A stretch of DNA of 64,000 nucleotides from Vibrio plantisponsor (GTDB taxonomy: Bacteria; Pseudomonadota; Gammaproteobacteria; Enterobacterales; Vibrionaceae), in contig NZ_JABEQC010000011.1 in assembly GCF_013041605.1 (NCBI RefSeq), forward strand, positions 1 through 64,000, in the 5' to 3' direction. The notes beneath the pieces are model-generated. The model was not told the DNA's origin. It saw nothing but the letters and a program-made list of their open reading frames with translations, and made no database searches. The position numbers and the translations under genes were made by a program. Of this stretch, positions 28,465 through 38,364 are shown piece after piece. Every line of letters begins with the position of its first letter. Position 1 is the first letter of the stretch.

Positions 28465-30822
28465 ATGAATTTACGAAAACTCTTTTTTGTCATTTTGGTA
28501 TTAGTTTTCTCTGGTTGTGCCACCTATGCTGGGCTCAACTACGATGAACTGTTTGGAGCACCTGAAGTTCGTGAGCGTCAGGTGGCTTTAGACTCGCCTC
28601 AAGCTCAGTATTTTATGCAAGAGGTGAAACCCATCATCGATAACCGATGTGTGGTTTGCCATGCTTGCTATGACGCACCTTGTCAGCTGAAACTCTCTTC
28701 GGTGGAAGGGATTGATCGCGGCGCAAGTAAAACTCAAGTTTATGAAGGTACGCGCTTAAGTGCGGCAACACCAACTCGCTTGTTTGAAGATGCTCAAACC
28801 ACTCAAGAGTGGCGTGATTTTGGTTTTCATCCTGTGCTGAATGAACGAGATCAATCGACACGAGCAAACCTTGAAGCAGGGCTGGTGGCAAGACTGCTGA
28901 AACAAAAAGAGTTACACCCTCAGCAGCAGCAAGATCAGCTGGAAGGGTTCGATTTTTCTATTTATCGAGAGCAGCAATGTCCGACATTGGAAGAGCATGA
29001 AGCTTACCAGCAGGACTACCCTGACTGGGGAATGCCTTTTGGCATGCCAAATCTCAATAAGAGTGAGTACAACAAGCTAATGGCATGGTTGGAAAACGGC
29101 GCTCAGATGAATGAACATATACCGCTGACAGCATCGCAACAGACCTTAGTTGATAACTACGAAACACTGTTAAATGCCGACGGTAAGAAAAACCAGTTAG
29201 CGGCTCGCTATATCTACGAGCATTTGTTCTTATCCCATATTTATTTTTCTGATCTGAACGAGAAAACGCCGCGTTTCTTTACCCTTGTTCGTTCTGCAAC
29301 TCCGCCGGGAGAGCCTGTTAAACGCATTGCAACTCGTCGTCCATATGATGATCCGCAAGTTGACCGCGTTTACTACCGCATCATCCCTGAGCAAGGCACC
29401 ATAGTCGATAAAACCCATATGCCTTACGCCTTGAATAAGAAGCGTATCCACGATTGGAAAGCGTGGTTTATCGATGCGGACTACAAGATTAACGAACTGC
29501 CAAGTTACGAGCCTTCGGTCGCGGCTAATCCGATGACGGCCTTTATCGATTTACCCGTTAATGCTCGCTATCGCTTCTTATTGGATAACGCGCAAAACAC
29601 AATAATGGGCTTTATCAAAGGTCCGGTTTGCCGTGGTCAGCTTGCACTCAACGTTATCAATGATGATTTTTGGGTATTCTTCTTAGACCCTGATAAGGCG
29701 GATATCCCAGAGGTAAATGAGTTCTATCGCTCCCAGGCGAATAACCTAAAACTGCCAGCGGAGCGTGAGGACACCATCAACCCAATTGCTACATGGATTA
29801 GTTATGCCAAGCAGCAAGCGCGTTATCTGGAAGAAAAATCTGAGTTCACGGCCAAGCAATTTAAAGATGGCCGCTACGTCACGACCGATTTGATTTGGTC
29901 TGGTGATGGCACTAACCCGAATGCAGCATTAACCGTATTTAGGCATTTTGACAGCGCCTCTGTGGCACAAGGGTTGGTGGGTAATAAACCCAAAACAGCT
30001 TGGGTCTTTGACTACGCTTTGCTGGAACGAGTTCACTATCTGCTGGTGGCGGGTTTTGATGTCTATGGAAACTTCGGTCATCAGCTTGTGACCCGTATGT
30101 TTATGGATTTCTTGCGCTTAGAAGGTGAAAGTAACTTCGTTACCTTACTGCCACAAAAAACACGACACGAGGAACTGTCGAGCTGGTATGAGGATCAAAG
30201 TGCGTATTTCACTGAGTTTCTATTGCGTAACGTTAAGCCATTTGATGAGCCGAGTAATATCGAGTACACCACGGATGATCCGAAATCAGAGCTGTTTGAT
30301 AAGCTACGCGAACATGTCCAGCCAGTACTTAGCCAGAGATACGACATCGTTGACACTGGGTTTACCGCTGATCATGAATATGCGCTTAACAGCATCAATT
30401 ATATTAAAGGAGAGGGCATCCTGCCGGTCCCTCAGTTAATGATGCTGATGATTGAATCCAAATCGGGTGAGTCGCAACTGTTTACTCTGATCCACAACAA
30501 CGCTCACAGCAACATTTCCAGCTTGTTTGATGAAGAGAACAACCGAGTTCCAGAAAACGACACATTAACCTTGGTAAGAGGTGTTTTGGGCAGTTATCCG
30601 GCAGCTTATTTATCGCTGAGAGAAACGGAAATTCCTGAGCTGGTGGCTCGTTTGAAAACACTGGATGGTGAAGAAAGTTATGTGCAGCTATTGGATCGGT
30701 TTGCGGTGCGTCGTAGTTCACCAGATTTCTGGTCGTTCAGTGATAGAGTTCATCAGTGGTATAAGCAAGACCAGCCAATTGAATTTGGCTTACTGGATTA
30801 CAACCGGTTTGAAAACCGATAA
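28465..30822 (+). CDS. cti: Fatty acid cis/trans isomerase (Cti), lipoprotein
   Basis: 785 residues. The N-terminus is a lipoprotein signal (LFFVILVLVFSGC), followed by the haem c motif CVVCH near residue 66, a hallmark of Cti. Long blocks such as YIYEHLFLSHIYF and TRRPYDDPQVDRVYYRI match the Pseudomonas/Vibrio enzyme. It converts cis unsaturated phospholipid chains to trans and so stiffens the membrane under solvent or heat stress. It sits alone; the preceding 297 bases (28168-28464) contain no gene and only AT-rich promoter-like DNA. Confidence 0.93.
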   Translation: MNLRKLFFVILVLVFSGCATYAGLNYDELFGAPEVRERQVALDSPQAQYFMQEVKPIIDNRCVVCHACYDAPCQLKLSSVEGIDRGASKTQVYEGTRLSAATPTRLFEDAQTTQEWRDFGFHPVLNERDQSTRANLEAGLVARLLKQKELHPQQQQDQLEGFDFSIYREQQCPTLEEHEAYQQDYPDWGMPFGMPNLNKSEYNKLMAWLENGAQMNEHIPLTASQQTLVDNYETLLNADGKKNQLAARYIYEHLFLSHIYFSDLNEKTPRFFTLVRSATPPGEPVKRIATRRPYDDPQVDRVYYRIIPEQGTIVDKTHMPYALNKKRIHDWKAWFIDADYKINELPSYEPSVAANPMTAFIDLPVNARYRFLLDNAQNTIMGFIKGPVCRGQLALNVINDDFWVFFLDPDKADIPEVNEFYRSQANNLKLPAEREDTINPIATWISYAKQQARYLEEKSEFTAKQFKDGRYVTTDLIWSGDGTNPNAALTVFRHFDSASVAQGLVGNKPKTAWVFDYALLERVHYLLVAGFDVYGNFGHQLVTRMFMDFLRLEGESNFVTLLPQKTRHEELSSWYEDQSAYFTEFLLRNVKPFDEPSNIEYTTDDPKSELFDKLREHVQPVLSQRYDIVDTGFTADHEYALNSINYIKGEGILPVPQLMMLMIESKSGESQLFTLIHNNAHSNISSLFDEENNRVPENDTLTLVRGVLGSYPAAYLSLRETEIPELVARLKTLDGEESYVQLLDRFAVRRSSPDFWSFSDRVHQWYKQDQPIEFGLLDYNRFENR

Positions 30823-30836
30823 TCCACAGCGAAAAG

Positions 30837-30870
30837 AGAAGCCAGTCATACGACTGGCTTCTTTGTTTTT
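30837..30870. terminator. Bidirectional terminator between cti and the ytf-like operon
   Basis: A perfect 11-bp stem AGAAGCCAGTC / GACTGGCTTCT around ATAC is followed by a T-run on the plus strand. Confidence 0.9.
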
Positions 30871-30903
30871 AACTCAGAGATATCGATTCTAAGTCGAAGA
30901 TAA

Positions 30904-31908
30904 CTATGAATCTCCGGTTGCCAGTGAGCCTATTCGGCTGGTATTCACCACTTTGCGGCGTTCGCTCATGATGATCAGCAGACGTTGCAGTGCGATAAAG
31001 CTGAACAGCAAAATACCGACGATGATCTTGGTCCACCAAGAGCTCAAGGTACCGTCAAAGGTGATGTAGGTTTGGATAAGCCCTTGAATAAGTACGCCAA
31101 ATAATGAGCCAAAGACAGTACCGACACCGCCGGATAGCAAAGTGCCACCGATAACCACAGCAGCGATAGCATCCAGTTCAACACCGACAGCAGCGAGCGG
31201 ATAGCCCGCAGAGGTGTAGATAGAGAACACAATACCGGCACAAGTGGCCAAGAAAGTGGAAAGCATGTAGATACCGATGGTGGTGCGTTTGACTGGAATA
31301 CCCATCAAACCTGCTGAAGTCGCATTCCCGCCAATCGCATACACATTGTTACCAAAGCGGGTACGGTGAGCCACAAGCATGCCGATGACGACGATGAAAA
31401 GCATCACCACTGCCAACAAGCTTAGTCGACCACCGCCGATGATGTGCCATGAAAAGCGTGACATCTCACGATAGACAGGGTGCTCAATAGGAATGGATTG
31501 CTCAGAGATTAAAAAGCTCACACCGCGCAGGAAGAACATACCTGCCAATGTGACGATAAACGCTGGGATTTTTAACGTATCGATAATCCAGCCCATCAAA
31601 CCGCCAAACAGTGAGCCCATCACCAACACCATGATAATGGCAGTGAAAGGATGAACGCCCCATTCGCCAATCACTGTGGCAAGGAAGATACCGGTAAACG
31701 CGACGACCGAGCCCACTGACAGGTCAATACCGCCTGAGAGGATAACGAAAGTCATGCCCACAGCGAGTATGCCCAAGAAAGCATTATCCGTCAGAATGTT
31801 ACAAATCACCCGCGTGCTCATAAATGCAGGGAACTCCACCATGCAAAACGCATAGCCAATCAGGAACACTGTGATGGTGATAAATAGAGGAAAGTTACGT
31901 TTTATCAT
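30904..31908 (-). CDS. yjfF: Sugar ABC transporter permease, YjfF type
   Basis: This 334-residue BPD_transp_2 permease has eight or more membrane segments and the conserved GVELDAIAAVVIGGTLLSGGVGTVFG segment. It is the second permease of a YtfQRT-YjfF galactofuranose-type importer, judged by position as the last gene and likeness to E. coli YjfF. It lies three bases after the ytfT-like gene. Confidence 0.9.
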   Translation of the reverse strand: MIKRNFPLFITITVFLIGYAFCMVEFPAFMSTRVICNILTDNAFLGILAVGMTFVILSGGIDLSVGSVVAFTGIFLATVIGEWGVHPFTAIIMVLVMGSLFGGLMGWIIDTLKIPAFIVTLAGMFFLRGVSFLISEQSIPIEHPVYREMSRFSWHIIGGGRLSLLAVVMLFIVVIGMLVAHRTRFGNNVYAIGGNATSAGLMGIPVKRTTIGIYMLSTFLATCAGIVFSIYTSAGYPLAAVGVELDAIAAVVIGGTLLSGGVGTVFGSLFGVLIQGLIQTYITFDGTLSSWWTKIIVGILLFSFIALQRLLIIMSERRKVVNTSRIGSLATGDS

Positions 31909-31911
31909 GAT

Positions 31912-32928
31912 CTATTTCCTCTTAATCAGTTGAATAACCGTCGGGGATTGCAGTATCAACACGGTTAACACCACAAGCGATTTCACAATGTGGTTCCATT
32001 GCGGCTGATAACCTGACAACAGAATACCTGTGTTGATGCTTTGAATGATAAAAGCGCCAACCAGTGCGAGCAACAGATTAAAACGGCCGCCCATCAGAGA
32101 TGTACCCCCAATAACCACCGCTAAAATGGCGTCCATTTCCAACCATAAACCAGCGTTATTGGCGTCAGCACCTTTGATATCGGCAGCGACAATGATCCCT
32201 GCGATTGAAGCCATTACACCACTGATGACATACACCGACATCACAATTGCCGGGGTGTTAATACCTGCGTTTTTGGCTGCTTTGATATTGATACCCACAG
32301 ACTCGATAAAGAGCCCCAATGCTGTTTTCTTGGTGAGTGCCCAAACAATCAATAAGGCACACGCCAACAACAGGATTGGGGTAGGGAAATAGAACAGTGA
32401 ACCACTACCAAACCAAGACAAAGTGTCGTTGTTGAAGGTGATGATTTGTCCCTCTGTGATGAGCTGTGCGACGCCGCGCCCAGCAACCATCAAAATCAAG
32501 GTGGCAACAATCGGTTGGATTTTACACACAGCAACAAGGAAGCCGTTCCATAAACCACAGGCAACCCCCGCTAACACTGAACAGAGCAAAATGGTTGATG
32601 GTGCGTAACCTTGCTCAGCCATACTAGCCAGCACGGCTCCGCTTATCGCCATCACCGCACCAACGGAAAGGTCGATACCGCCAGTTGCGATAACCAGTGT
32701 CATCCCGATGGTAAGCAGTGCAACAGGTGCACCGCGGTTAAAGATATCGATGACACTGCCAAACAAACGGTCATCTTGAATGTGAATAGAGAAAAAGTTA
32801 TCAGCAATCAAACTGTTCACAATGAACAGCAGAATAAGAGCAGCAAGCTGTGGCGTGCCTTTTGGCAGTGTAAATTTATTGCGCTGCTCGGGCTTCTTGA
32901 CTGACTGCAGTGGATTGAGCGTATTCAT
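31912..32928 (-). CDS. ytfT: Sugar ABC transporter permease, YtfT type
   Basis: 338 residues from ATG 32928 (MNTLNPLQ), with GAGGTG five bases upstream; the frame opens at 32946 but that would overlap the ytfR stop. BPD_transp_2 family: GGIDLSVGAVMAISGAVLA and LEMDAILAVVIGGTSLMGGRFN are typical. It pairs with the YjfF-type permease to form the channel. Confidence 0.9.
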   Translation of the reverse strand: MNTLNPLQSVKKPEQRNKFTLPKGTPQLAALILLFIVNSLIADNFFSIHIQDDRLFGSVIDIFNRGAPVALLTIGMTLVIATGGIDLSVGAVMAISGAVLASMAEQGYAPSTILLCSVLAGVACGLWNGFLVAVCKIQPIVATLILMVAGRGVAQLITEGQIITFNNDTLSWFGSGSLFYFPTPILLLACALLIVWALTKKTALGLFIESVGINIKAAKNAGINTPAIVMSVYVISGVMASIAGIIVAADIKGADANNAGLWLEMDAILAVVIGGTSLMGGRFNLLLALVGAFIIQSINTGILLSGYQPQWNHIVKSLVVLTVLILQSPTVIQLIKRK

Positions 32929-32935
32929 AATCACC

Positions 32936-34441
32936 TCAACTCGCAATCGCTTGCATTATGGCTGGTACGGAAAGTTCTTCAGTGGGTATCTCTGCTACCG
33001 ATTTTCTGTCTCGTAACACGATGACGCGGTCGGCGTAACCAACCAGTTCTTCGAGTTCGGAAGAGATAACCAGCAGAGCGAGCCCGTTAGCACAAAGACT
33101 TTCAATCAGACGAATGATCTCGGCATGTGCGCCAACGTCGATACCTCGGGTTGGTTCATCGAGAATCAGGAACTTCGGCTTAGTAAGCAACCAGCGAGCA
33201 AGCAGAACCTTTTGCTGATTACCACCAGAGAGGAACTCTACAGGTTGATCAAGGCTCGGCGTTTTGATGGCTAACTGGTCGATATAGCGTTGTGCCACTG
33301 CTTCCTGCTCTTTACGTGAGATGGGTTTAAACCAGCCGCGTTGTGCCTGTAAAGCCAGAATAATGTTTTCACGAACAGAAGCCGCGCCAATAATGCCGTC
33401 GGTTTTGCGATCTTCAGGACAGTAACCAAAACCCAGATGGGAAGCTTGGCGAGCTGATCGAACCTGAATAGGCCGTCCCTTCAAAGTACAGGTGCCCGAA
33501 TCGCTAGGTTCTATACCAAAAATCACTTTCGCCGTTTCGGTACGGCCGGAACCTAATAGCCCAGCCAAACCTACAATTTCCCCAGCATGAACTTCGAGAT
33601 TGAAGGGATTAATGGTGCCTTTCTTGCCATAGTTAGTGAAGGTAACCATTGGCTCATTGTGCTTGCGGGTTTTTCCAGCACGTTTGAGAGCCGTATCTTC
33701 CAGTTCACGGCCAAGCATCATTTTCACTAGCTCAATTTGTGGTAGCTCGAGGGTCTCTTTAGTACCAACTAACTGACCGTTACGTAAAACGGTAATGCGG
33801 TCGCTCACTTCGTACACTTGGTCAAGGAAGTGGGTGATGAAAATCAGGCTTACACCTTGCTCTTTTAAACCAAGCATTATGTTAAATAACATCTTCACTT
33901 CGTTACTGTCGAGACTGGCGGTTGGCTCATCGAGAATCAGTATTTTGGCTGAAAGAGAGATGGCTCTGGCGATAGCAATCACTTGCTGAATCGCAACGGA
34001 GAACTGGTTGAGAGGCTGAGTCACATCAATATCTAACCCATAGCTAGTGACGATTCTGCGTGCTTTTTCAGCCATGGTTTTACGGTCAACAAAGCCCCAT
34101 TTTTTAGGTTCATTGCCGATGAAAAGGTTGTCCATCACGGACATGTTCGGTAGCAGGTTGACTTCCTGATAAACCGTGCCGATCCCGAGATGTTGTGCAT
34201 GAGCGGTATTCTGTGGAGAGATGGATTGACCATCGAGAGTAATTTCGCCGCCATCACGTTGATACACGCCGGTTAAGGTTTTCACTAACGTTGATTTACC
34301 TGCGCCATTTTCCCCCAACAACGCCATGATTTCGCCTTTTCTCAGGCTGAAATCGACATTTTCTAGCGCTTTGACACCGGGGAAATATTTGCAGATCCCT
34401 TTGGCGTCTAATATGACATCTTGCTGATTGTTTAACGGCAT
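32936..34441 (-). CDS. ytfR: Sugar ABC transporter ATPase, YtfR type
   Basis: 501 residues with two fused ABC domains, as in ribose/arabinose/galactofuranose importers. The first Walker A is GENGAGKST, with degenerate signature; the second half has GLLGSGRTE, signature LSGGNQQKV and Walker B LILDEPTRGIDVG. It powers uptake of a furanose sugar. It is separated from ytfQ by a strong GC hairpin. Confidence 0.92.
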   Translation of the reverse strand: MPLNNQQDVILDAKGICKYFPGVKALENVDFSLRKGEIMALLGENGAGKSTLVKTLTGVYQRDGGEITLDGQSISPQNTAHAQHLGIGTVYQEVNLLPNMSVMDNLFIGNEPKKWGFVDRKTMAEKARRIVTSYGLDIDVTQPLNQFSVAIQQVIAIARAISLSAKILILDEPTASLDSNEVKMLFNIMLGLKEQGVSLIFITHFLDQVYEVSDRITVLRNGQLVGTKETLELPQIELVKMMLGRELEDTALKRAGKTRKHNEPMVTFTNYGKKGTINPFNLEVHAGEIVGLAGLLGSGRTETAKVIFGIEPSDSGTCTLKGRPIQVRSARQASHLGFGYCPEDRKTDGIIGAASVRENIILALQAQRGWFKPISRKEQEAVAQRYIDQLAIKTPSLDQPVEFLSGGNQQKVLLARWLLTKPKFLILDEPTRGIDVGAHAEIIRLIESLCANGLALLVISSELEELVGYADRVIVLRDRKSVAEIPTEELSVPAIMQAIAS

Positions 34442-34461
34442 AATAACTCCAAAAATCTAAA

Positions 34462-34487
34462 CCCTCCCTCCCGAATGGGAGGGAGGG
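34462..34487 (-). repeat. Strong intercistronic hairpin after ytfQ
   Basis: A perfect 11-bp GC stem CCCTCCCTCCC / GGGAGGGAGGG with loop GAAT. On the minus strand only a weak T-stretch follows, so partial termination or 3'-end protection of the binding-protein message is likely. Confidence 0.75.
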
Positions 34488-34498
34488 AGATAATAAAA

Positions 34499-35458
34499 TT
34501 AATAACCTAAGTCTTTTTTCATTTCTAACTGAGATTTTGCATCAGCTGGTAAATATAAATTGGACTCGGTAACAATTTTCTTCGGTGGAATTGTGCCTTT
34601 ATCTTTATAAGCCATAAGTGCATCAAGAGCAGGGCCTGCCATATTTGGAGTTAGCTCAACGGTTGCATTCGCTTCGCCACTCATCATCGCTTTAAATATA
34701 TCTGGAACCGCATCAATAGAGACAATTAAAATATCGCTGCCCGGTTTTAAACCTGCTTCTTTAATTGCTTGAATTGCACCGATTGCCATATCATCGTTAT
34801 GGGCGAACACCGCACAAATATTTTTACCGTTATTTTCAGCTTTAATAAAGCTTTCCATAACTTCTTTACCTTTACTACGGGTAAATTCGCCTGACTGAGT
34901 ACGTACAATTTGAATATTGTCGACTGTATCTACAGTGTCGCTGAAGCCTTTTTTACGGTCGATAGCAACACTCGCACCCACGGTACCTTGCAGTTCAACC
35001 ACGTTACATGGTTTGCCAGCTACTTTGTCGATTAGCCATTTACCCGCTACAGCGCCTTCCAGTACGTTATCAGCGGTGACTGCTGTCATATAAAGCGAGT
35101 CGTCTTCTACTGTGATACCACGGTCTAGCAGGAACACGGGAATGCCGTAATCTTTTGCTTCTTCAAGCACAGGCCCCCAACCAGTTTGTACCACAGGTGC
35201 GATAAAGATAGCGTCTACACCTTGTGCGATGAAAGAGCGTACCGCCTTGATTTGGTTCTCTTGCTTTTGTTGTGCATCAGAAATTTTTAGTGTCACACCG
35301 CGTTTTTCAGCTTCAACTTTGGATACCGCGGTTTCCGCAGCACGCCAGCCTGATTCAGAGCCAATTTGAGAGAAACCTACGGTTAATGAAGCAGCCATGA
35401 GTGACCCAGACATTAATATGGTACTGACAGCGGTTGCTAAAGTGAGTTTTTTCAACAT
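34499..35458 (-). CDS. ytfQ: Sugar-binding protein YtfQ type
   Basis: 319 residues: a signal peptide (MLKKLTLATAVSTILMSGSLMA) and a periplasmic-binding-protein-like domain. The match to E. coli YtfQ is strong throughout, including VGFSQIGSESGWRAAET, QQKQENQIKAVRSF and VELQGTVGASVAIDRKKGF. E. coli YtfQ binds galactofuranose. Inside an arabinose cluster and behind AraC-like sites, arabinofuranose is a plausible ligand here, but that is inference. Confidence 0.93.
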   Translation of the reverse strand: MLKKLTLATAVSTILMSGSLMAASLTVGFSQIGSESGWRAAETAVSKVEAEKRGVTLKISDAQQKQENQIKAVRSFIAQGVDAIFIAPVVQTGWGPVLEEAKDYGIPVFLLDRGITVEDDSLYMTAVTADNVLEGAVAGKWLIDKVAGKPCNVVELQGTVGASVAIDRKKGFSDTVDTVDNIQIVRTQSGEFTRSKGKEVMESFIKAENNGKNICAVFAHNDDMAIGAIQAIKEAGLKPGSDILIVSIDAVPDIFKAMMSGEANATVELTPNMAGPALDALMAYKDKGTIPPKKIVTESNLYLPADAKSQLEMKKDLGY

Positions 35459-35570
35459 GATTAAATCCCTATCTTGTTTAAACTATTTGTTTCACTGTGA
35501 AGCTCATTATTAAAATTTATTGAAATAGCCATGAGCAGTAGAAAGAGTAAGACTCAGGATTTATTTGTGG

Positions 35571-35586
35571 TTAGATTTTAATCACA
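35571..35586. promoter_or_regulatory. CRP-like site upstream of ytfQ
   Basis: TTAGA-N6-TCACA has 8 of 10 matches to TGTGA-N6-TCACA. It stands 12 bases from the AraC half-site pair and about 113 bases upstream of ytfQ. Confidence 0.45.
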
Positions 35587-35598
35587 TAAAAAATTTGG

Positions 35599-35636
35599 TA
35601 GCCAAATAGTCCATTTTATTAGCAACTTATTCCTAA
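35599..35636. promoter_or_regulatory. AraC tandem half-site pair upstream of ytfQ
   Basis: TAGCCAAATAGTCCATT (35599-35615) and TAGCAACTTATTCCTAA (35620-35636) are direct repeats 21 bp apart, the geometry of E. coli araI1-I2. The first keeps TAGC...TCCAT; the second is I2-like. The pair points away from ytfQ, with the CRP-like site between it and the gene. Confidence 0.6.
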
Positions 35637-35710
35637 AATTCTAATACCTAAGTGCAATTAAATTTTAATTTTCTAATTTAATTAATGTTGATGAGAGTTT
35701 TATTTGAAAA

Positions 35711-35738
35711 TAAAAAAAGCCCTCTTAATTCGAGGGCA
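35711..35738 (-). terminator. Terminator of araFGH
   Basis: GCCCTC (35719-35724) and GAGGGC (35732-35737) form the stem; an A-run at 35712-35718 gives a seven-U tail on the minus strand. It insulates ytfQ from araFGH, so the two importers have separate transcripts. Confidence 0.88.
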
Positions 35739-35769
35739 ACATGAGAAAGATATATGTGGAGTGTATAAT

Positions 35770-36756
35770 TTATTGAGATTTCTGTTTGTAACGGTCAAAA
35801 ATAACAGCAGCAAGCAAGATGGCACCACGTACAACATATTGAGCAAACGGAGACATGTTCAATAGGTTCATTGCGTTTTCTACCGTACCAAGGATGAGAA
35901 CACCTGCGATAACGTAAGAAACTTTACCGATACCACCTTTCAGTGACACACCACCCAGTACACACGCAGAGATAACAACTAGCTCGAAACCAACAGAAGT
36001 CATTGGCTGACCTGATGTCATACGTGCTGCAAGGATGACACCTGCAAGTGCTGAGATAAAACCAGAGATAGTGAAGATCATCATCTTAGTTTTAACCACG
36101 TTTACACCAGCAAGACGTGCTGCTTCTTCGTTACCACCAATCGCAAGTGTGTTACGACCGTAAACGGTGCGGTTAAGAAGGAAAGCAAACACACCGAAAG
36201 TGATCAGTGTTAACCAGATTGGTGTTGGGATACCCAGAATTGAAGAGTTACCTAAAGCAAAGAAGCTCTCTTCAGTGATACCGACCGCTTTACCATCAGA
36301 GATTATATAGCCAAGACCACGGGCAATTTGCATGGTAGCCAGTGTTGTGATCAGCGCGTTGATTTGAAGTTTGGCGATAACGAAGCCGTTTAGCAGACCA
36401 AACACCACACCAGAAAGCAGGCCAGCACCAATACCGAGAACTACGCTGCTGGTGGCGTTGATAGCCACTGCGGTTACAACGCCAGAGCAGGCAATGATCG
36501 ATGCAACGGAAAGGTCTAAGTCACCACAAGCCAGACAGAACAACATGGCACACGCCACCATACCGCTCATTGAAATGGCAAGACCAAGGCCTTTCATGTT
36601 GATGAAAGTCGCGAAGTAAGGAACGAATAGGCAGCAGAGTATAAACAGACCTGCAAACACCATTAGCATTCCAAACTTGTCCCAAATTTTAGAGAAGTTA
36701 AATCCGCCGGATTTCGCCTCAGACGTCATCGCTTTAGTAGGGCTAGATAAAGACAT
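35770..36756 (-). CDS. araH: L-arabinose ABC transporter permease AraH
   Basis: 328 residues with about nine or ten membrane helices, conserved blocks DLDLSVASIIACSGVV and GFELVVISACVLGGVSLKGGIGKVSYV as in AraH. It completes the high-affinity L-arabinose importer AraFGH. It lies 17 bases after araG and is followed by a terminator. Confidence 0.93.
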   Translation of the reverse strand: MSLSSPTKAMTSEAKSGGFNFSKIWDKFGMLMVFAGLFILCCLFVPYFATFINMKGLGLAISMSGMVACAMLFCLACGDLDLSVASIIACSGVVTAVAINATSSVVLGIGAGLLSGVVFGLLNGFVIAKLQINALITTLATMQIARGLGYIISDGKAVGITEESFFALGNSSILGIPTPIWLTLITFGVFAFLLNRTVYGRNTLAIGGNEEAARLAGVNVVKTKMMIFTISGFISALAGVILAARMTSGQPMTSVGFELVVISACVLGGVSLKGGIGKVSYVIAGVLILGTVENAMNLLNMSPFAQYVVRGAILLAAVIFDRYKQKSQ

Positions 36757-36773
36757 AATGATATTCCTCAGGT

Positions 36774-38288
36774 TTAAGCTGCTGCTGACTCTTTGTCGAG
36801 CATCGCAAGACGAAGAGCAGTTTGTTCGTTAAATTCATCGCGTTGAAGTTCGCCTGTCACAGCGCCATCTTTCATCACAAGGACGCGGTCAGAGATACCC
36901 AACACTTCTGGTAAATCGCTGGAAACGACCAACACGGTGACTCCGTTTTCCGCCAGCTTAAAAATCAATTCGTAAATTTCAGACTTCGCACCTACGTCGA
37001 TACCACGGGTAGGTTCGTCCAGTAAGATCACGCTCATCGCAGTTGACAACCAACGGCCAAGAATCACTTTTTGTTGGTTACCACCAGAGAGCTTGCCAAT
37101 CGGTTGTTCAAGCGACGATGCCTTAACATTCAGCGCTTGTTTTTGCTTGGTTGCATTGTCTTTTTCCCAAGCGAAATCGATAAGGCTGTTAAATTTGAGG
37201 TGCCATGGACGCGCACTGATGTTGGTGTTTTCCTGCACCGACATGATTGGCACTATGCCATGTGCTTTGCGGTCTTCAGAGCAAAGGGTAATACCTGCAC
37301 GTATCGCATCTTGCGGTGTTTTAATGCCAATTTTCACATCGTGAAGAAAAATATCTCCACCGGTTTTACGCTCTGCGCCAAACACCAAGCGAGTCAGTTC
37401 GGTACGTCCTGCGCCGACAAGACCAAACAAGCCAAGAATTTCACCTTGTTTGATATCCAATGAAACCGGAGCAGAAAGCCCTGGGCCTTGAATGTTCTCT
37501 AGGCGTAAGCCACTTTTGCCCAGTTCTCTTGAGCGGTAGTTGTAGATGTCGTTAATTTCGCGGCCAACCATCAGTTCTACGAGACGATCGTGAGTCAGTT
37601 CCGACATGTCTTCAAAAGAACGAACGTGTTGACCATCTTTGAAGATAGTAATGGCATCACACAGGTTGAAGATCTCTTCCATGCGGTGAGAGACGTACAT
37701 AATGATTTTGCCAGCATCCCTTAGTTCACGAATAACCTTGAACAGGTTTTGAATTTCACGTTGAGATAAGCTACTGGTTGGTTCATCAAATGCGATGATT
37801 TGTGCGTTGCGGCTAAGAGCTTTGGCGATTTCCACCATTTGCCATTGGCCGATAGATAATTCTTTTAACTGGCATGCTGGGTCAAAAGTTTCACCAAGAC
37901 GCTCTAACTGCACACGGGCATTTTTGTTTAGCGTTTCGGTATCAACACGACCACCTTTGGTTGGAAGCTGCCCAAGATAAATGTTTTCAGCAACGGTCAG
38001 CTCAGGAACCAAGTTCAGTTCTTGGTAGATGATAGCGATACCGTGATCAAGTGCATCGTTAGTTGAAGTAAGAGTGATCTCTTTACCATCAATTGCGATA
38101 TGACCTTCTGTTGGCTGGTGGAAGCCACTCAAGGTTTTAAGTAGAGTTGATTTACCTGCACCGTTTTCTCCCATCAAAGCATGAACACTACCTGCGCTTG
38201 CGCGGAAGCTAACGTTGTTCAGTGCTTTTACACCAGGGAAGTGCTTCGAAATATTACAAAACTCTATGTAAGAAGGGGACTTCGCCAT
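36774..38288 (-). CDS. araG: L-arabinose ABC transporter ATPase AraG
   Basis: Two fused ABC domains: Walker A GENGAGKST in the first and GLVGAGRTE in the second, signatures LSIGQWQMVEIAKA and LSGGNQQKVILGRW, Walker B LLDEPTRGID. I use ATG 38288 (MAKSPSYIEF), with GGAG seven bases upstream, giving 504 residues exactly like E. coli AraG; a TTG at 38309 is possible but unneeded. A hairpin separates it from araF. Confidence 0.95.
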   Translation of the reverse strand: MAKSPSYIEFCNISKHFPGVKALNNVSFRASAGSVHALMGENGAGKSTLLKTLSGFHQPTEGHIAIDGKEITLTSTNDALDHGIAIIYQELNLVPELTVAENIYLGQLPTKGGRVDTETLNKNARVQLERLGETFDPACQLKELSIGQWQMVEIAKALSRNAQIIAFDEPTSSLSQREIQNLFKVIRELRDAGKIIMYVSHRMEEIFNLCDAITIFKDGQHVRSFEDMSELTHDRLVELMVGREINDIYNYRSRELGKSGLRLENIQGPGLSAPVSLDIKQGEILGLFGLVGAGRTELTRLVFGAERKTGGDIFLHDVKIGIKTPQDAIRAGITLCSEDRKAHGIVPIMSVQENTNISARPWHLKFNSLIDFAWEKDNATKQKQALNVKASSLEQPIGKLSGGNQQKVILGRWLSTAMSVILLDEPTRGIDVGAKSEIYELIFKLAENGVTVLVVSSDLPEVLGISDRVLVMKDGAVTGELQRDEFNEQTALRLAMLDKESAAA

Positions 38289-38329
38289 GACTTCTCTCCA
38301 TTGGTTCAAGGTAACCGTAAAATCAAGAG

Positions 38330-38354
38330 GGTGACGGCCAAGGTAGCCGTCACC
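38330..38354 (-). repeat. Intercistronic hairpin after araF
   Basis: A perfect 9-bp stem GGTGACGGC / GCCGTCACC with a seven-base loop. No T-run follows, so it probably protects the araF message so that the binding protein is made in excess. Confidence 0.7.
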
Positions 38355-38364
38355 AAAATTGAGC

